NCBI GenBank assembly: GCA_946479255.1
Contig: CAMLFK010000010.1
Coordinates: forward strand, 1 to 46,876
Reading direction: 5' to 3'
Length of the DNA: 46,876 nucleotides
Source of the DNA: an uncultured Oxalobacteraceae bacterium
GTDB taxonomy: Bacteria; Pseudomonadota; Gammaproteobacteria; Burkholderiales; Burkholderiaceae
Below the pieces are notes generated by a model. That model did not search any database. It was not told where the DNA came from and saw nothing but the letters and a program-made list of their open reading frames with translations. The position numbers and the translations under genes were made by a program. Numbering within the stretch: position 1 is the first letter of the stretch; each line of letters begins with the position of its first letter. This document shows positions 32,842-41,386 of this stretch, piece by piece.

Positions 32842-33804
32842 ATGAAGAACCAACTCACCAGGCTGGGCGTGCTGGGTGCTGCCCTGACGCTGCCGGCGCT
32901 GGCACTGGCGCAGACCACGGCACCAGTGTCCCCGCCATCGCAGCCGGCCAAGCAGAAGATCACGTTCGAACCGACGTTCAGCAAGGTGGTGCCGGGCCCG
33001 TGGAAGGGCAAGCGCATCGCCGGCGGTCAGCCGGATATTGAAGGGCACTGGTCCAATACCGTCGCCAATCACAGCAACTGGACCGATCCGCAGGGGACCA
33101 TTCCGCACGACCCCAATCCGCGCAAGCTGACTACCACGCGCGAGCAGCGCGCGCCGAGCCGGGTCAGCGATCCGCCGGACGGCCAGGTGCCGTTCCAGCC
33201 GTGGGCGCGCGAGAAGCAGCAGGAATTCGTCAAGAACTTCCACAACCCGACCAAACCGGAATACATCGAACCGCTGGCGCGCTGCGCGCCGGGCGGGGTG
33301 CCCAAATCGCTGATCTGGCATGGCTACGAGATCCGCCAGTATCCGGCTTACGTGGTGTTCCTGTTCGGTTCCGGCACACGCATCATCCATCTGGATGGCA
33401 AGCCGCACCTGCCGGCCAACATCAAGCTGTGGAACGCCGACTCGCGCGGGCGCTGGGAAGGCAACACGCTGGTCGTCGACGTGACCAACAACAACGCCAA
33501 GGCTTTGTTCGGCCGGACTGGCGAGTTCGCCAGCGAGAACGTCCACATTAGCGAGCGCTACACGTTCAGCAACGACGGCAAGCAGTACACGTATGAAGCG
33601 ACCTTCGACGATCCGACCGTGTACACGCGCAAGTGGACGGCGACGATCCCGGCGCGCCGGCGCACTGCCGAGAACGCCATCGACGGTTGGCATTTTGAAG
33701 TTGCGGTCAATGAAGCAAATGGGAAGGAGGTGATCGAGCGTTACGAGCAGGTATGCACCGAGAACAATATCGGTTTTGGAAATGTGGCGGTAACGCCACG
33801 CTAA
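32842..33804 (+). CDS. Exported protein of unknown function, PDFSGIW type (copy 2)
   Basis: A 320-residue protein with signal peptide LGVLGAALTLPALALAQ. It carries QPDIEGHWSN in place of PDFSGIW, then FGSGTRIIHLDGKPH and DSRGRWEGNTLVVDVTNNN, matching copy 1. Compared with copy 1 it has an extra middle region with LARCAPGGVPKSL and another cysteine near the end (QVCTENNIGFGN). The start at 32842 is favoured by the signal peptide and AGGAAG; ATG 32809 overlapping the previous stop is an alternative. Last gene of the operon, followed by a strong terminator. Confidence 0.75.
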   Translation: MKNQLTRLGVLGAALTLPALALAQTTAPVSPPSQPAKQKITFEPTFSKVVPGPWKGKRIAGGQPDIEGHWSNTVANHSNWTDPQGTIPHDPNPRKLTTTREQRAPSRVSDPPDGQVPFQPWAREKQQEFVKNFHNPTKPEYIEPLARCAPGGVPKSLIWHGYEIRQYPAYVVFLFGSGTRIIHLDGKPHLPANIKLWNADSRGRWEGNTLVVDVTNNNAKALFGRTGEFASENVHISERYTFSNDGKQYTYEATFDDPTVYTRKWTATIPARRRTAENAIDGWHFEVAVNEANGKEVIERYEQVCTENNIGFGNVAVTPR

Positions 33805-33817
33805 TTGTAGTCGTGGG

Positions 33818-33860
33818 TCCCCCCTTGAGCCCCCCCCTTGGGGCCCCCCTGGGGGGGGCG
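33818..33860. other. C-run/G-run self-complementary segment
   Basis: Alternating runs of up to eight C and eight G directly after the stop of the last operon gene can fold into a very stable stem or a G-quadruplex-like structure. It lies just before the conventional terminator. Homopolymer length here should be treated with caution. Confidence 0.5.
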
Positions 33861-33875
33861 TAGTAGAGTGGGTTT

Positions 33876-33902
33876 GCCCTCGCTTCGGCGAGGGCTTTTT
33901 TT
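33876..33902 (+). terminator. Rho-independent terminator of the DUF6152-like operon
   Basis: A perfect 8-bp stem GCCCTCGC / GCGAGGGC with a TTCG tetraloop is followed by seven T. Classic intrinsic terminator on the plus strand. Confidence 0.88.
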
Positions 33903-33930
33903 GTCGATTGAAATCGTTGTCTCCAACCCC

Positions 33931-34416
33931 GGGGTCAGTGCCCACATTGATATACGAGCTCATCCGTTCAAGTTAATCGCTGCCTATTTGGCTCGGATTT
34001 CGGCACAAAAATCGCCACCTCTTAATGTCAAAACGGGCGCTTATTAAAAGCGAGTTGAAATCGGCTTGATCACCGACGAATTGGCCATGCTTCCCGCCTG
34101 AATGCTGGCGTTTATCCGCCACGATGCGAAGATATTCATGTGACTTGGATGCGAGAGCGCGAATGAGGCTTGTGGCCAGTTTGCGGGTGTCAGTGCCCAC
34201 ATTGATATACGAGCTCATCAAGTACCGGGATTCGCGATCCGGTGAATATGGCAATCGGGACGGATGCTTGGATAACCGCGGTCGTCGGCTCGGCGATGAA
34301 TGCGGGGAGGCCCCGCCGTGGGCTCCAGCGGGGATATGAGACGGTATTTTGGGGGCGGGACCGGGATATTTTTATATTCGCTGTTGAGCTCGTATATCAA
34401 TGTGGGCAGTGACCCC
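33931..34416. repeat. REP/MITE-like repeat region, three 31-bp copies
   Basis: A 31-base unit beginning GTCAGTGCCCACATTGATAT and ending ACGAGCTCATC occurs at 33934-33964 and 34189-34219 in the same direction. It occurs inverted with about one mismatch at 34386-34416 (ATATCAATGTGGGCAGTGAC). The outer copies form a long inverted repeat enclosing about 420 bases without a credible gene. Two copies are preceded by GGGG or GGGT. The arrangement looks like a REP cluster or a small non-autonomous element. No transposase is present in the window. Confidence 0.7.
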
Positions 34417-34421
34417 AGGGT

Positions 34422-35030
34422 TTAGGGGTTTGCTGCTGGGCTTGGCTTTTGGGCTTGGAGCGGGGCCGGCCATGCCGCTGCGCTCGGGCCCTTTGTCTTG
34501 GGGTACCAGTAGACGCTGTGGCAGTGCTCGCAGGCCTGGTCGATGCGGGCGCCAAGCGCGAGCAGGCGGGCGGCATCTTTGTTGTCGATGGCGGCTACCG
34601 CTTCAGCTGCGGCATCGTGCAGCCGGCGCGCGGCGGCATCGAAGCCGGGACGGGCGGTGGCTATGCTTTGCTGTACTTGCTGGGGCGTGGAGACGCCTTC
34701 GACGTCGGCATCTTCCGTTTCCTTGCCAGCATGGACTACCGGCCGGCCAGGGATCCGTAACAGGTTGGCGGACTCCTGCAGGGCGATGGCGTAGTTGCGC
34801 ACGCTTTGCCATTCCTGGTCGGTGCGCGGTTGCCGTTCTTCGATGCCCTTGGCGGTGGTCTCGCTGCTGACCGATTCCCACAGGGCGTCGGCGGAGGGAT
34901 CGATGATAGCGACCATCAGGTCCTGGATCGAGGCGGATGGCTGGAACGCGGACGCGGCCGGCGCTTGCTGCTGGGGCTTGGTGCAGCCAGTTAATGCAAG
35001 AATGAGGATGGCGGTGAGTGGTCTTTTCAT
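34422..35030 (-). CDS. c-type cytochrome-like lipoprotein
   Basis: A 202-residue protein with lipoprotein signal (LTGC, Cys16) and one heme-binding motif CEHCH near residue 167, preceded by a helical region (FDAAARRLHDAAAEAV, LLALGARIDQAC). The helix-rich plan with the heme motif near the C terminus is like cytochrome c' and related c-type cytochromes. The tail is rich in Pro and Ala. It would be anchored in the membrane with its heme in the periplasm. It lies after the sulfate-binding-protein gene on the same strand, but a terminator hairpin separates them. Confidence 0.72.
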   Translation of the reverse strand: MKRPLTAILILALTGCTKPQQQAPAASAFQPSASIQDLMVAIIDPSADALWESVSSETTAKGIEERQPRTDQEWQSVRNYAIALQESANLLRIPGRPVVHAGKETEDADVEGVSTPQQVQQSIATARPGFDAAARRLHDAAAEAVAAIDNKDAARLLALGARIDQACEHCHSVYWYPKTKGPSAAAWPAPLQAQKPSPAANP

Positions 35031-35077
35031 GGCGTGCTGGCGGCTTCTTTTGCCGACTTTTCGGCGCTTGAATGAGA

Positions 35078-35099
35078 AACGCCCTCGATCGAGGGCGTT
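35078..35099 (-). terminator. Terminator of the sulfate-binding-protein gene
   Basis: A perfect 22-base palindrome (arms AACGCCCTCGA / TCGAGGGCGTT) lies just downstream of the sulfate-binding-protein stop. On the minus strand it is followed by a T-rich stretch, fitting an intrinsic terminator. Confidence 0.7.
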
Positions 35100-35122
35100 G
35101 TGCTGGCTGCTGCTTTCGCTAT

Positions 35123-36139
35123 TTATTTCTTGCCAGGCTGGTAGATCTGGTCGAACTGGCCACCGTCGGCGAAGTGGGCTTTCTGGGTCTGGGCCCAGGT
35201 GCCGGTGACTTCAGCCAAAGTGAACAGCTTGACTTTCGGGTATTGCCCGGCGTACTTCATGACGTACTTGTCGACCGTCGGACGGTAGTAGTTCTTGGCG
35301 ATGATGTCCTGGCCTTCGTCGCTGTACAGGTATTGCAGATAGGCTTCCGCTACCTTGCGGGTGCCGTGCTTGTCGGCGATCTTGTCGACGACGGCTACCG
35401 GTGGCTCAGCCAGGATGCTGACCGATGGTGCAACGATCTCGACCTTGTCTGGGCCGAGTTCTTTGATGGCGAGCAGGGCTTCGTTTTCCCATGCCAGCAG
35501 GACGTCGCCAATGCCGCGCTCAACGAAGGTGGTGGTGGCGCCGCGTGCGCCGGAGTCGAGCACGGGGACGTTGCGGAAGATCTTGGTGACGAATTGCTTG
35601 GCGGTGGCGTCGCTGCCGCTTGGCAGCATCTTGGCGTAGCCCCATGCCGCCAGGTAGTTCCAACGGGCGCCGCCGGAGGTCTTTGGATTCGGGGTGATGA
35701 TGGACACACCCGGCTTGACCAGGTCAGCCCAGTCCTTGATGCCTTTCGGATTGCCTTTGCGGACCAGGAAGACGATCGTCGAGGTGTACGGCGAGCTGTT
35801 GTGCTGCAGGCGCTTTTGCCAGGTGGCCGGCAGCAGGCCGCGCTCGGCGATGGCTTCGATGTCGTAGCCGAGTGCCAGGGTGACGACGTCGGCTTCAAGG
35901 CCGTCAATGACGGTACGGGCTTGCTTGCCGGAGCCGCCGTGCGATTGTTTGATGGTGAGCTTGTCGCCAGTTTTGGCTTTCCAGTGTTTGGCGAACGCGG
36001 CGTTGAAGTCCTGGTACAGCTCGCGCGTCGGGTCGTACGAGACGTTCAGGAGCGATACGTCGGCTGCGCCGGCGGCCTGGGACAGGACTGCCAGAGCCAG
36101 TGCGGAAAGGATGCGCTTGGAAAACAGGATATTCGACAT
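35123..36139 (-). CDS. sbp: Sulfate ABC transporter periplasmic binding protein
   Basis: About 338 residues. Signal peptide ends SQAAGAAD. The mature protein shows the family signature with [14 protein letters not shown] at the start and [26 protein letters not shown], the region that binds sulfate through main-chain amides and a serine. [17 protein letters not shown] is also typical. It captures sulfate or thiosulfate for the CysTWA permease, whose genes are not in this window, so the gene is an orphan here. The start at 36139 skips an ATG three codons upstream. It has its own terminator. Confidence 0.94.
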   Translation of the reverse strand: MSNILFSKRILSALALAVLSQAAGAADVSLLNVSYDPTRELYQDFNAAFAKHWKAKTGDKLTIKQSHGGSGKQARTVIDGLEADVVTLALGYDIEAIAERGLLPATWQKRLQHNSSPYTSTIVFLVRKGNPKGIKDWADLVKPGVSIITPNPKTSGGARWNYLAAWGYAKMLPSGSDATAKQFVTKIFRNVPVLDSGARGATTTFVERGIGDVLLAWENEALLAIKELGPDKVEIVAPSVSILAEPPVAVVDKIADKHGTRKVAEAYLQYLYSDEGQDIIAKNYYRPTVDKYVMKYAGQYPKVKLFTLAEVTGTWAQTQKAHFADGGQFDQIYQPGKK

Positions 36140-36262
36140 CTGGAACACTCTTTTCTTAGGTGAGGTGGAGTGTGTAGATTACCGATTTGGTTTCCAGAAA
36201 CGAAGGAATTTAATCGCTTATCCTTAGTCGCTTTTTGTTGGATGCCGCGCGCGCTAATGCAT

Positions 36263-36712
36263 TTACTGTAGAAATGAGCGGGATCGGAGCGCGCTGCGCA
36301 GTTCTTGTCCGACCTGGGCGCGGATGTCTTCGGAAACGAAGGCGCCGATCTGGACCTTGATGCCACGGGCCTCGAGTACGATGAGGGCGTGGTCGTGATC
36401 GGGCAGGGCGATGCGGGTCCAGCAGGAATCCAGGCAGACCTGGCGCAGCTTGCCGCCGTCGATGCGCTGGACCAGCAGGCAGCCCTCGGCCAGGACCACC
36501 CGCTCGAAATCGGTCGCATGGCGGGCATAGTGCAGCAGGGCCAGGGTGAGCGCGATGATGTCGAGCGCGGCGAAAATGAGCATCGGCCAGGCGCCATGCA
36601 GGGCGAATCCCGCACCGACGATGAGTACGGCGATGCACAGCGATCCGTAGACCCATACCGTTCGCCGCGGCGACATGGAGCAGTTACGCTTGAGTAGCCA
36701 TTCGGTCTCCAT
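36263..36712 (-). CDS. DUF2244 family membrane protein
   Basis: A 149-residue protein with two adjacent membrane helices (about 20-65) and a soluble C-terminal domain with VLEARGIKVQIGAFVSEDIRAQVGQELRSAL. This is the DUF2244 layout, commonly encoded beside cytochrome oxidase genes in proteobacteria. Here too it follows the cytochrome oxidase subunit I gene by 41 bp, so it is likely co-transcribed with it. Its biochemical role is unknown, perhaps oxidase assembly. Confidence 0.85.
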   Translation of the reverse strand: METEWLLKRNCSMSPRRTVWVYGSLCIAVLIVGAGFALHGAWPMLIFAALDIIALTLALLHYARHATDFERVVLAEGCLLVQRIDGGKLRQVCLDSCWTRIALPDHDHALIVLEARGIKVQIGAFVSEDIRAQVGQELRSALRSRSFLQ

Positions 36713-36753
36713 GATGTTTCGCCTTGTAATTCACCAGCATATTGTATCTCCCG

Positions 36754-38352
36754 TCACTTGACATGCGGTGGTGTTTCGAACGTGTGGAAGGGTGCCGGAC
36801 TGGGGACGGTCCATTCCAGCCCTTCCGCGCCTTCCCAGGCTTTTGGCCTGGCCGGCTCGCCGCCGCGAACGACGGGAAGCACCACGGCAAACAGCCAGTA
36901 CACCTGGGTGAGGCCGAACAGGAAGGCGCCGACGCTGGTCAACATGTTGAAGTCGGTGAACTGGGTGGGGTAGTCGGCATAGCGGCGCGGCATGCCGGCC
37001 AGGCCGAGGAAGTGCATGGGGAAAAAGGTGACGTTGACCCAGATGAGCGAATTCCAGAAGTGGAAGCGGCCACGCGCTTCCTTGATCATGTGGCCGGTCC
37101 ATTTGGGTACCCAGTAGTAAAAGCCCGCAAACAGGCAGAACAGGGAGCCGGCCACCAGCACGTAGTGGAAATGGGCGATGACGTAATAGGTGTCGTGCAC
37201 GGCGATGTCGATCGGGGCGATCGACAGCAGCACGCCGGACAGGCCGCCGATGGTGAACACCCAGAGGAAGCCGACGGCGAACAGCATGGCGGTCTCAAAC
37301 GTGAGCGAGCCGCGCCACATGGTGGCGACCCAGTTGAACACCTTCACGCCGGTGGGTACGGCGACCAGCATGGTGGCGTACATAAAAAACAGCTGGGCGG
37401 TGACCGGCATGCCGGTGGCGAACATGTGGTGGGCCCAGACGATGAAGGACACGATGGCGATGGCGGCCGTGGCGTAGACCATCGAGGCGTAGCCGAACAG
37501 CGGCTTGCGCGAAAACGCCGGGATGATGTGGGAGATCATGCCGAAGCCCGGGAGGATCATGATGTAGACCTCGGGGTGGCCGAAGAACCAGAAGATGTGC
37601 TGGAACATGACGGGGTCGCCGCCGCCCACGGCATTGAAGAAGGTGGTGCCGAAGTGGCGGTCGGTGAGCAGCATGGTGACGGCGCAGGCCAGCACCGGCA
37701 TCACGGCAATGAGCAGGTAGGCGGTGATCAGCCAGGTCCAGCAGAACATGGGCATTTTCATCAGGGTCATGCCGGGGGCGCGCATGTTGAGGATGGTGGT
37801 GATGATGTTGATGGCGCCCATGATGGAAGAGGCGCCCATCAGGTGGATGGCGAAGATGGCCAGGTCCATGCCGATGCCCATTTGCAGCGACAGCGGCGGG
37901 TAGAGCGTCCAGCCGGATGCGCTGGCGCCGCCGCCGGTGGCGAAGGCCCCCAGCAGCAGCAGGGCGGCGGGCGGCAGCAGCCAGAAGGAAAAATTGTTCA
38001 TGCGCGCGAACGCCATGTCGGACGCGCCGATCTGCAGCGGCACCATCCAGTTGGCGAAGCCGACGAAGGCGGGCATGATGGCGCCGAACACCATGATGAG
38101 GCCGTGCATGGTGACGAACTGATTGTAAAGCTCGGGCTGGAAGAATTGCAGGCCGGGCTGGAACAGCTCGGCGCGGATCAGCAGGGCGAGCACGCCACCT
38201 GTCATGAACATGATGAGCGAAAACCACAGGTACAGGGTGCCGATGTCCTTGTGGTTGGTGGCATATAGCCAGCGCCGCCAGCCGTGCGGCGTGGCGTGCG
38301 CTTCTTCGTGGCCGTACCCACTGCCTTCCCTGGCGGCGGCGCTCGTTGACAT
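36754..38352 (-). CDS. ctaD: Cytochrome c oxidase subunit I
   Basis: About 532 residues, the heme-copper catalytic subunit of an aa3-type terminal oxidase. The heme ligand helix TMHGLIMVFG, the copper-site WFFGHPEVYIMILPGFG (with the cross-linked His-Tyr pair and proton-channel Glu), WAHHMF and the HFHYVL histidines are all present. The first 30 residues are polar, cytoplasmic. The start at 38352 has AGGGGG before it; a longer frame to 38592 lacks support. Unusually, subunits II and III and the heme-assembly genes are not adjacent. DUF2244 follows. Confidence 0.96.
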   Translation of the reverse strand: MSTSAAAREGSGYGHEEAHATPHGWRRWLYATNHKDIGTLYLWFSLIMFMTGGVLALLIRAELFQPGLQFFQPELYNQFVTMHGLIMVFGAIMPAFVGFANWMVPLQIGASDMAFARMNNFSFWLLPPAALLLLGAFATGGGASASGWTLYPPLSLQMGIGMDLAIFAIHLMGASSIMGAINIITTILNMRAPGMTLMKMPMFCWTWLITAYLLIAVMPVLACAVTMLLTDRHFGTTFFNAVGGGDPVMFQHIFWFFGHPEVYIMILPGFGMISHIIPAFSRKPLFGYASMVYATAAIAIVSFIVWAHHMFATGMPVTAQLFFMYATMLVAVPTGVKVFNWVATMWRGSLTFETAMLFAVGFLWVFTIGGLSGVLLSIAPIDIAVHDTYYVIAHFHYVLVAGSLFCLFAGFYYWVPKWTGHMIKEARGRFHFWNSLIWVNVTFFPMHFLGLAGMPRRYADYPTQFTDFNMLTSVGAFLFGLTQVYWLFAVVLPVVRGGEPARPKAWEGAEGLEWTVPSPAPFHTFETPPHVK

Positions 38353-38510
38353 GTGCATCCCCCTGCTCTGGCTGGCGACCTTGAGTTGGATTGCGGGATA
38401 AGGCAGGAGTTCGACGGGAAAAGCGTTTATTGGCGGCGAACCGTCACGCGGTGATAGCACCCTCTGCAGTAGGATGAGGGCTGCAGGAGTGCTGCCAGCG
38501 CGGGTGAGAG

Positions 38511-38723
38511 TTAGTGCGCCTTGGAGAGAATCAGCAGCCAGCGGCGCATCAGCAGCACTTCCACGTGCCCAGGTTCGACGCCGGTGTCGCACTCGATCAG
38601 CGGATTGACCGGGTAGAAGCGCTTGCGGAAGTCACGCGTGACCAGGACTTCGCGGCGGCCGAGGCGCAGCATGAAGGGGGTTGGGGCGTATTCCATACCG
38701 AAATTGCTGTTCAAGGTGGTCAT
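38511..38723 (-). CDS. Small hypothetical protein
   Basis: A 70-residue soluble protein with several Arg and a C-terminal RRWLLILSKAH. No family recognised. The start at 38723 is supported by AAGGAC seven bases upstream; the open frame extends further but through an AT-rich promoter-like region. It lies 158 bp upstream of ctaD, in the same direction, and may be in its own unit. The gap to the divergent PAP2 gene is AT-rich and probably contains the promoters of both. Confidence 0.55.
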   Translation of the reverse strand: MTTLNSNFGMEYAPTPFMLRLGRREVLVTRDFRKRFYPVNPLIECDTGVEPGHVEVLLMRRWLLILSKAH

Positions 38724-38850
38724 GACAAAGTCCTTAGATAGGTTTGCGTTGATCGAGTGATTCAAGAATAGCATTAAGTACTGTATAAATCCACAGCTAC
38801 TGTGAAAATAAACAGTGTTTCGCGCAGTGTGGTTTTTTCGCCAATAAAAC

Positions 38851-39576
38851 ATGGTGCCTCATATGAAGCAACGTTTCCCCCGCTTTCACGGCTTCGTGGC
38901 GGCGCGCTTTTCAGCCAAGGAGGTGTTCGGCTTGCACCTGACGATAGGACTGGTGTTGCTGCTGTCCGCGGCCTGGGTGTTCGGCCAGATCGCCGATGAC
39001 GTGGTGCGCCAGGCCCGCATCACGGTGCTCGATGTGCAGCTGGCGCAGTACTTTCATGCCTTTGCCGGCAGCGGCTGGACCAGGTTCATGCTGGTCATCA
39101 CGCACACGCACGCGACCATTCCGCTGCTGGGCCTGGCGGCCTTGCTGGGCATCTGGTTCTACCGCCGCGGCGCGCACTATTGGCTGCTGACACTGGTGAC
39201 GGCGGTCCCGGGCGGCATGATCCTTAATGTTTTGCTAAAGTTGAGCTTCCAGCGCGAACGCCCGCGCTTCGATGAGCCATTGCTGAGCTTGACGACGTAT
39301 AGCTTCCCCAGCGGCCATGCGCTCGGCGCCACCGTACTGTACGGCGTGCTTGCGGCCTATCTGGTGTACCAGGTGGATAGCTGGGGCGCGCGCGTGGGCA
39401 TCGCCCTGGGCGCGCTCGCGATGGTGGCGCTGGTCGCCTTGAGCCGGGTGTATCTGGGAGCGCATTACCTCTCCGATGTGCTGGCCGCGGTGATCGAGGG
39501 CATAGCATGGCTGGCGATCTGCATCACGGCGACCGCCACCCTGAAACGGCACCGGGCTGCGCGCGCGGGTCCTTAA
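38851..39576 (+). CDS. PAP2 family membrane phosphatase
   Basis: A 241-residue membrane protein with about six helices. The three phosphatase motifs are intact: K-x6-RP as KLSFQRERP, PSGH, and SRVYLGAHYLSDV with the nucleophilic histidine. Members dephosphorylate phosphatidic acid, undecaprenyl pyrophosphate or related lipid phosphates at the outer face of the inner membrane. The ATG at 38851 may be followed by a second usable ATG at residue 5. It heads a plus-strand run with a lipid-kinase-like and a metallophosphoesterase gene, 40 bp upstream of the former. Confidence 0.9.
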   Translation: MVPHMKQRFPRFHGFVAARFSAKEVFGLHLTIGLVLLLSAAWVFGQIADDVVRQARITVLDVQLAQYFHAFAGSGWTRFMLVITHTHATIPLLGLAALLGIWFYRRGAHYWLLTLVTAVPGGMILNVLLKLSFQRERPRFDEPLLSLTTYSFPSGHALGATVLYGVLAAYLVYQVDSWGARVGIALGALAMVALVALSRVYLGAHYLSDVLAAVIEGIAWLAICITATATLKRHRAARAGP

Positions 39577-39616
39577 GACAAGCATACTGGAGTTTCATAT
39601 CCTGACGCCAACCGCC

Positions 39617-40510
39617 GTGATCATCAATTGCAGTGCCGGTTGTGGCCATCCGGAAGAGCTGGCTGAGGATCTGCGCACCAGGTTCGCGCTAGTCGGGCTG
39701 GATGCCGTGGTGACAATGGCCAAGGGCGGCGCGGAAATCATCGACGCGGCGCGCCAGGCGGTGGCGGCCCAGGCCGCCCTGATCGTGGCCGGCGGCGGCG
39801 ACGGCACCATCAACGCGGTGGCGTCGGTGGTGCATGGGGCAGCCCTGCAGGGTTCGGACTTACGTCTGGGCGTGCTGCCTTTGGGTACGCTGAATCATTT
39901 CGCGAAGGACCTGGGTATTCCCCTGGACCTGGACGGAGCGATCCGCAACGTGGCCGAAGGTGTGCCGCGGCGGGTTGATGTGGGTGAGGTGAACGGGCGA
40001 ATCTTTTTGAATAATTCGAGTCTGGGTCTGTATCCGGACATCGTGCATGACCGCGAGAAGCAACAGCGCCGGCTGGGCCGCGGCAAGTGGCTGGCGGCGT
40101 TCTGGGCGACGGTGGCGGCGCTGCGGCGTTATCCTTTTTTGGATGTGCGCCTGCGCATCAATGATGAGGAGCACGCGCGCCGCACGCCCTTTGTTTTTAT
40201 CGGCAATAACGAGTACACGATGGAAGGGCTGGCGATCGGCGAACGGACGCTGCTCGATGGTGGCAAACTGAGCTTGTACGTGGCCCAGCGGCCCGGCCGG
40301 CTGGGCTTGCTGCGGCTGGCGCTGCATGCCTTGATGGGGCAGCTCAAGCAGCAGCGCGATGTCGATATCTTGTTGGCGGAACACATGGAAATTGTCAGTC
40401 GGCACGCCGTGATGCGCGTGGCGACCGATGGTGAAGTCAAGCTCATGGCGACCCCGCTGCGCTACCGGATTCGTCCGGGCGCGCTGACGGTGATGACGCC
40501 GGCTTATTAA
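39617..40510 (+). CDS. Diacylglycerol kinase family (DAGK_cat) protein
   Basis: A 297-residue soluble lipid kinase of the YegS/DgkB/sphingosine-kinase type. The nucleotide-binding motif GGGDGTIN (59-66) and the later LPLGTLNHFAKDLGIP are diagnostic, and a C-terminal beta-rich domain with NNEYTMEGLAIGERTLLDGGKLSLY follows. It probably phosphorylates diacylglycerol or another lipid alcohol, opposing the upstream PAP2 phosphatase. The start is uncertain: GTG 39617 is used, but a CTG at 39602, placed nine bases after a GGAG, would add five residues. Confidence 0.88.
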   Translation: MIINCSAGCGHPEELAEDLRTRFALVGLDAVVTMAKGGAEIIDAARQAVAAQAALIVAGGGDGTINAVASVVHGAALQGSDLRLGVLPLGTLNHFAKDLGIPLDLDGAIRNVAEGVPRRVDVGEVNGRIFLNNSSLGLYPDIVHDREKQQRRLGRGKWLAAFWATVAALRRYPFLDVRLRINDEEHARRTPFVFIGNNEYTMEGLAIGERTLLDGGKLSLYVAQRPGRLGLLRLALHALMGQLKQQRDVDILLAEHMEIVSRHAVMRVATDGEVKLMATPLRYRIRPGALTVMTPAY

Positions 40511-40527
40511 GCATATTAAGGAGCATT

Positions 40528-41364
40528 ATGCGTACCCTCGTTCATTTATCCGACCTGCACTTCGGTAAGGTTGACGACAGTCTGCTGGCGCCGCTGCGCA
40601 GCTGTATCGAGGCCATCGCGCCCGACCTGGTGGTGGTGTCGGGCGACCTGACCCAGCGCGCCAAGAGCGAGCAGTTCGAGGCGGCGCGCGAGTATCTGGA
40701 TACCTTGCCCGGTCCGCAGATTATTGTGCCGGGCAATCACGATATTTCGCTGTACAACGTGTTTCGCCGATTCATCCAGCCGCTCAAGCGCTACAAGCGC
40801 TATATCACCGAGGATTTGTCGCCCAGTTATGTGGATGAGGAAATCGCGGTGCTGGGGGTGAACACCGCCCGCTCATTGACCTTCAAGGATGGGCGGGTGA
40901 ACGAGGAGCAGATCCAGGAGATTCACGCTCAGCTCGACAAGCTCGATCCTGCGCTGGTGCGCATCATCGTCACCCATCACCCCTTCGACCTGCCGGAAAG
41001 CGCCGACGATGAGGACCTGGTGGACCGGGCGCCGATGGCGATGCAGGCGTTCGCGCGTTGCGGGGTGGATTTACTGCTGTCGGGACATATGCACACCAGC
41101 CATGCGGCCAATACTTCGGAGCGTTACCGCATCAGCGAGTACGCGGCGCTGGTGGTGCAGGCCGGCACGGCCACGTCGACGCGGGGCCGCGGCGAGACCA
41201 ATTCCTTTAATGTGGTGCGGGTGGAAAAGGAACGCATCGAGGTGGACCGCTATGGCTGGGATGACGTGGGTAAATCGTATTCGCTGATGCGTACCGATCC
41301 TTTCCTGCGCAAGGGGAATATTTGGACTGCGCACAGCGAGGGTTTGATGGCGTCGGGGATCTGA
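40528..41364 (+). CDS. Metallophosphoesterase
   Basis: A 278-residue calcineurin-like phosphoesterase. Motifs DLHFG (D9, H11), GDLTQ (D40), GNHD (69-72), THHP and GHMHTSH supply the two-metal centre. The type resembles 3',5'-cyclic nucleotide phosphodiesterases (CpdA) and lipid-processing enzymes of the same fold; the substrate cannot be decided. It is 17 bp after the lipid-kinase-like gene, so they are one operon. A long hairpin overlapping the stop ends the unit. Confidence 0.9.
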   Translation: MRTLVHLSDLHFGKVDDSLLAPLRSCIEAIAPDLVVVSGDLTQRAKSEQFEAAREYLDTLPGPQIIVPGNHDISLYNVFRRFIQPLKRYKRYITEDLSPSYVDEEIAVLGVNTARSLTFKDGRVNEEQIQEIHAQLDKLDPALVRIIVTHHPFDLPESADDEDLVDRAPMAMQAFARCGVDLLLSGHMHTSHAANTSERYRISEYAALVVQAGTATSTRGRGETNSFNVVRVEKERIEVDRYGWDDVGKSYSLMRTDPFLRKGNIWTAHSEGLMASGI

Positions 41365-41386
41365 GGCCTCGGCGGCGCTCAGATCC
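41357..41386. terminator. Bidirectional hairpin between convergent operons
   Basis: A perfect 9-bp stem GGATCTGAG / CTCAGATCC with a 12-base GC-rich loop spans the stop codons of the metallophosphoesterase and the convergent phospholipase-D-like gene. No T tract is visible, but its placement argues for termination in both directions. Confidence 0.55.

Noticed and set aside
33973..34254. 93-codon minus-strand frame in the repeat region
   Set aside because: Begins within or beside the 31-bp repeat and has no domain; the start codon is probably a by-product of the repeat sequence.
34400..34870. Plus-strand frame beginning in the inverted repeat copy
   Set aside because: Antisense to the cytochrome lipoprotein gene, which has a lipobox and heme motif.
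36742..38268. 508-codon plus-strand frame opposite ctaD
   Set aside because: His/Gly/Asp-rich antisense shadow; the minus strand encodes cytochrome oxidase subunit I with all ligands.
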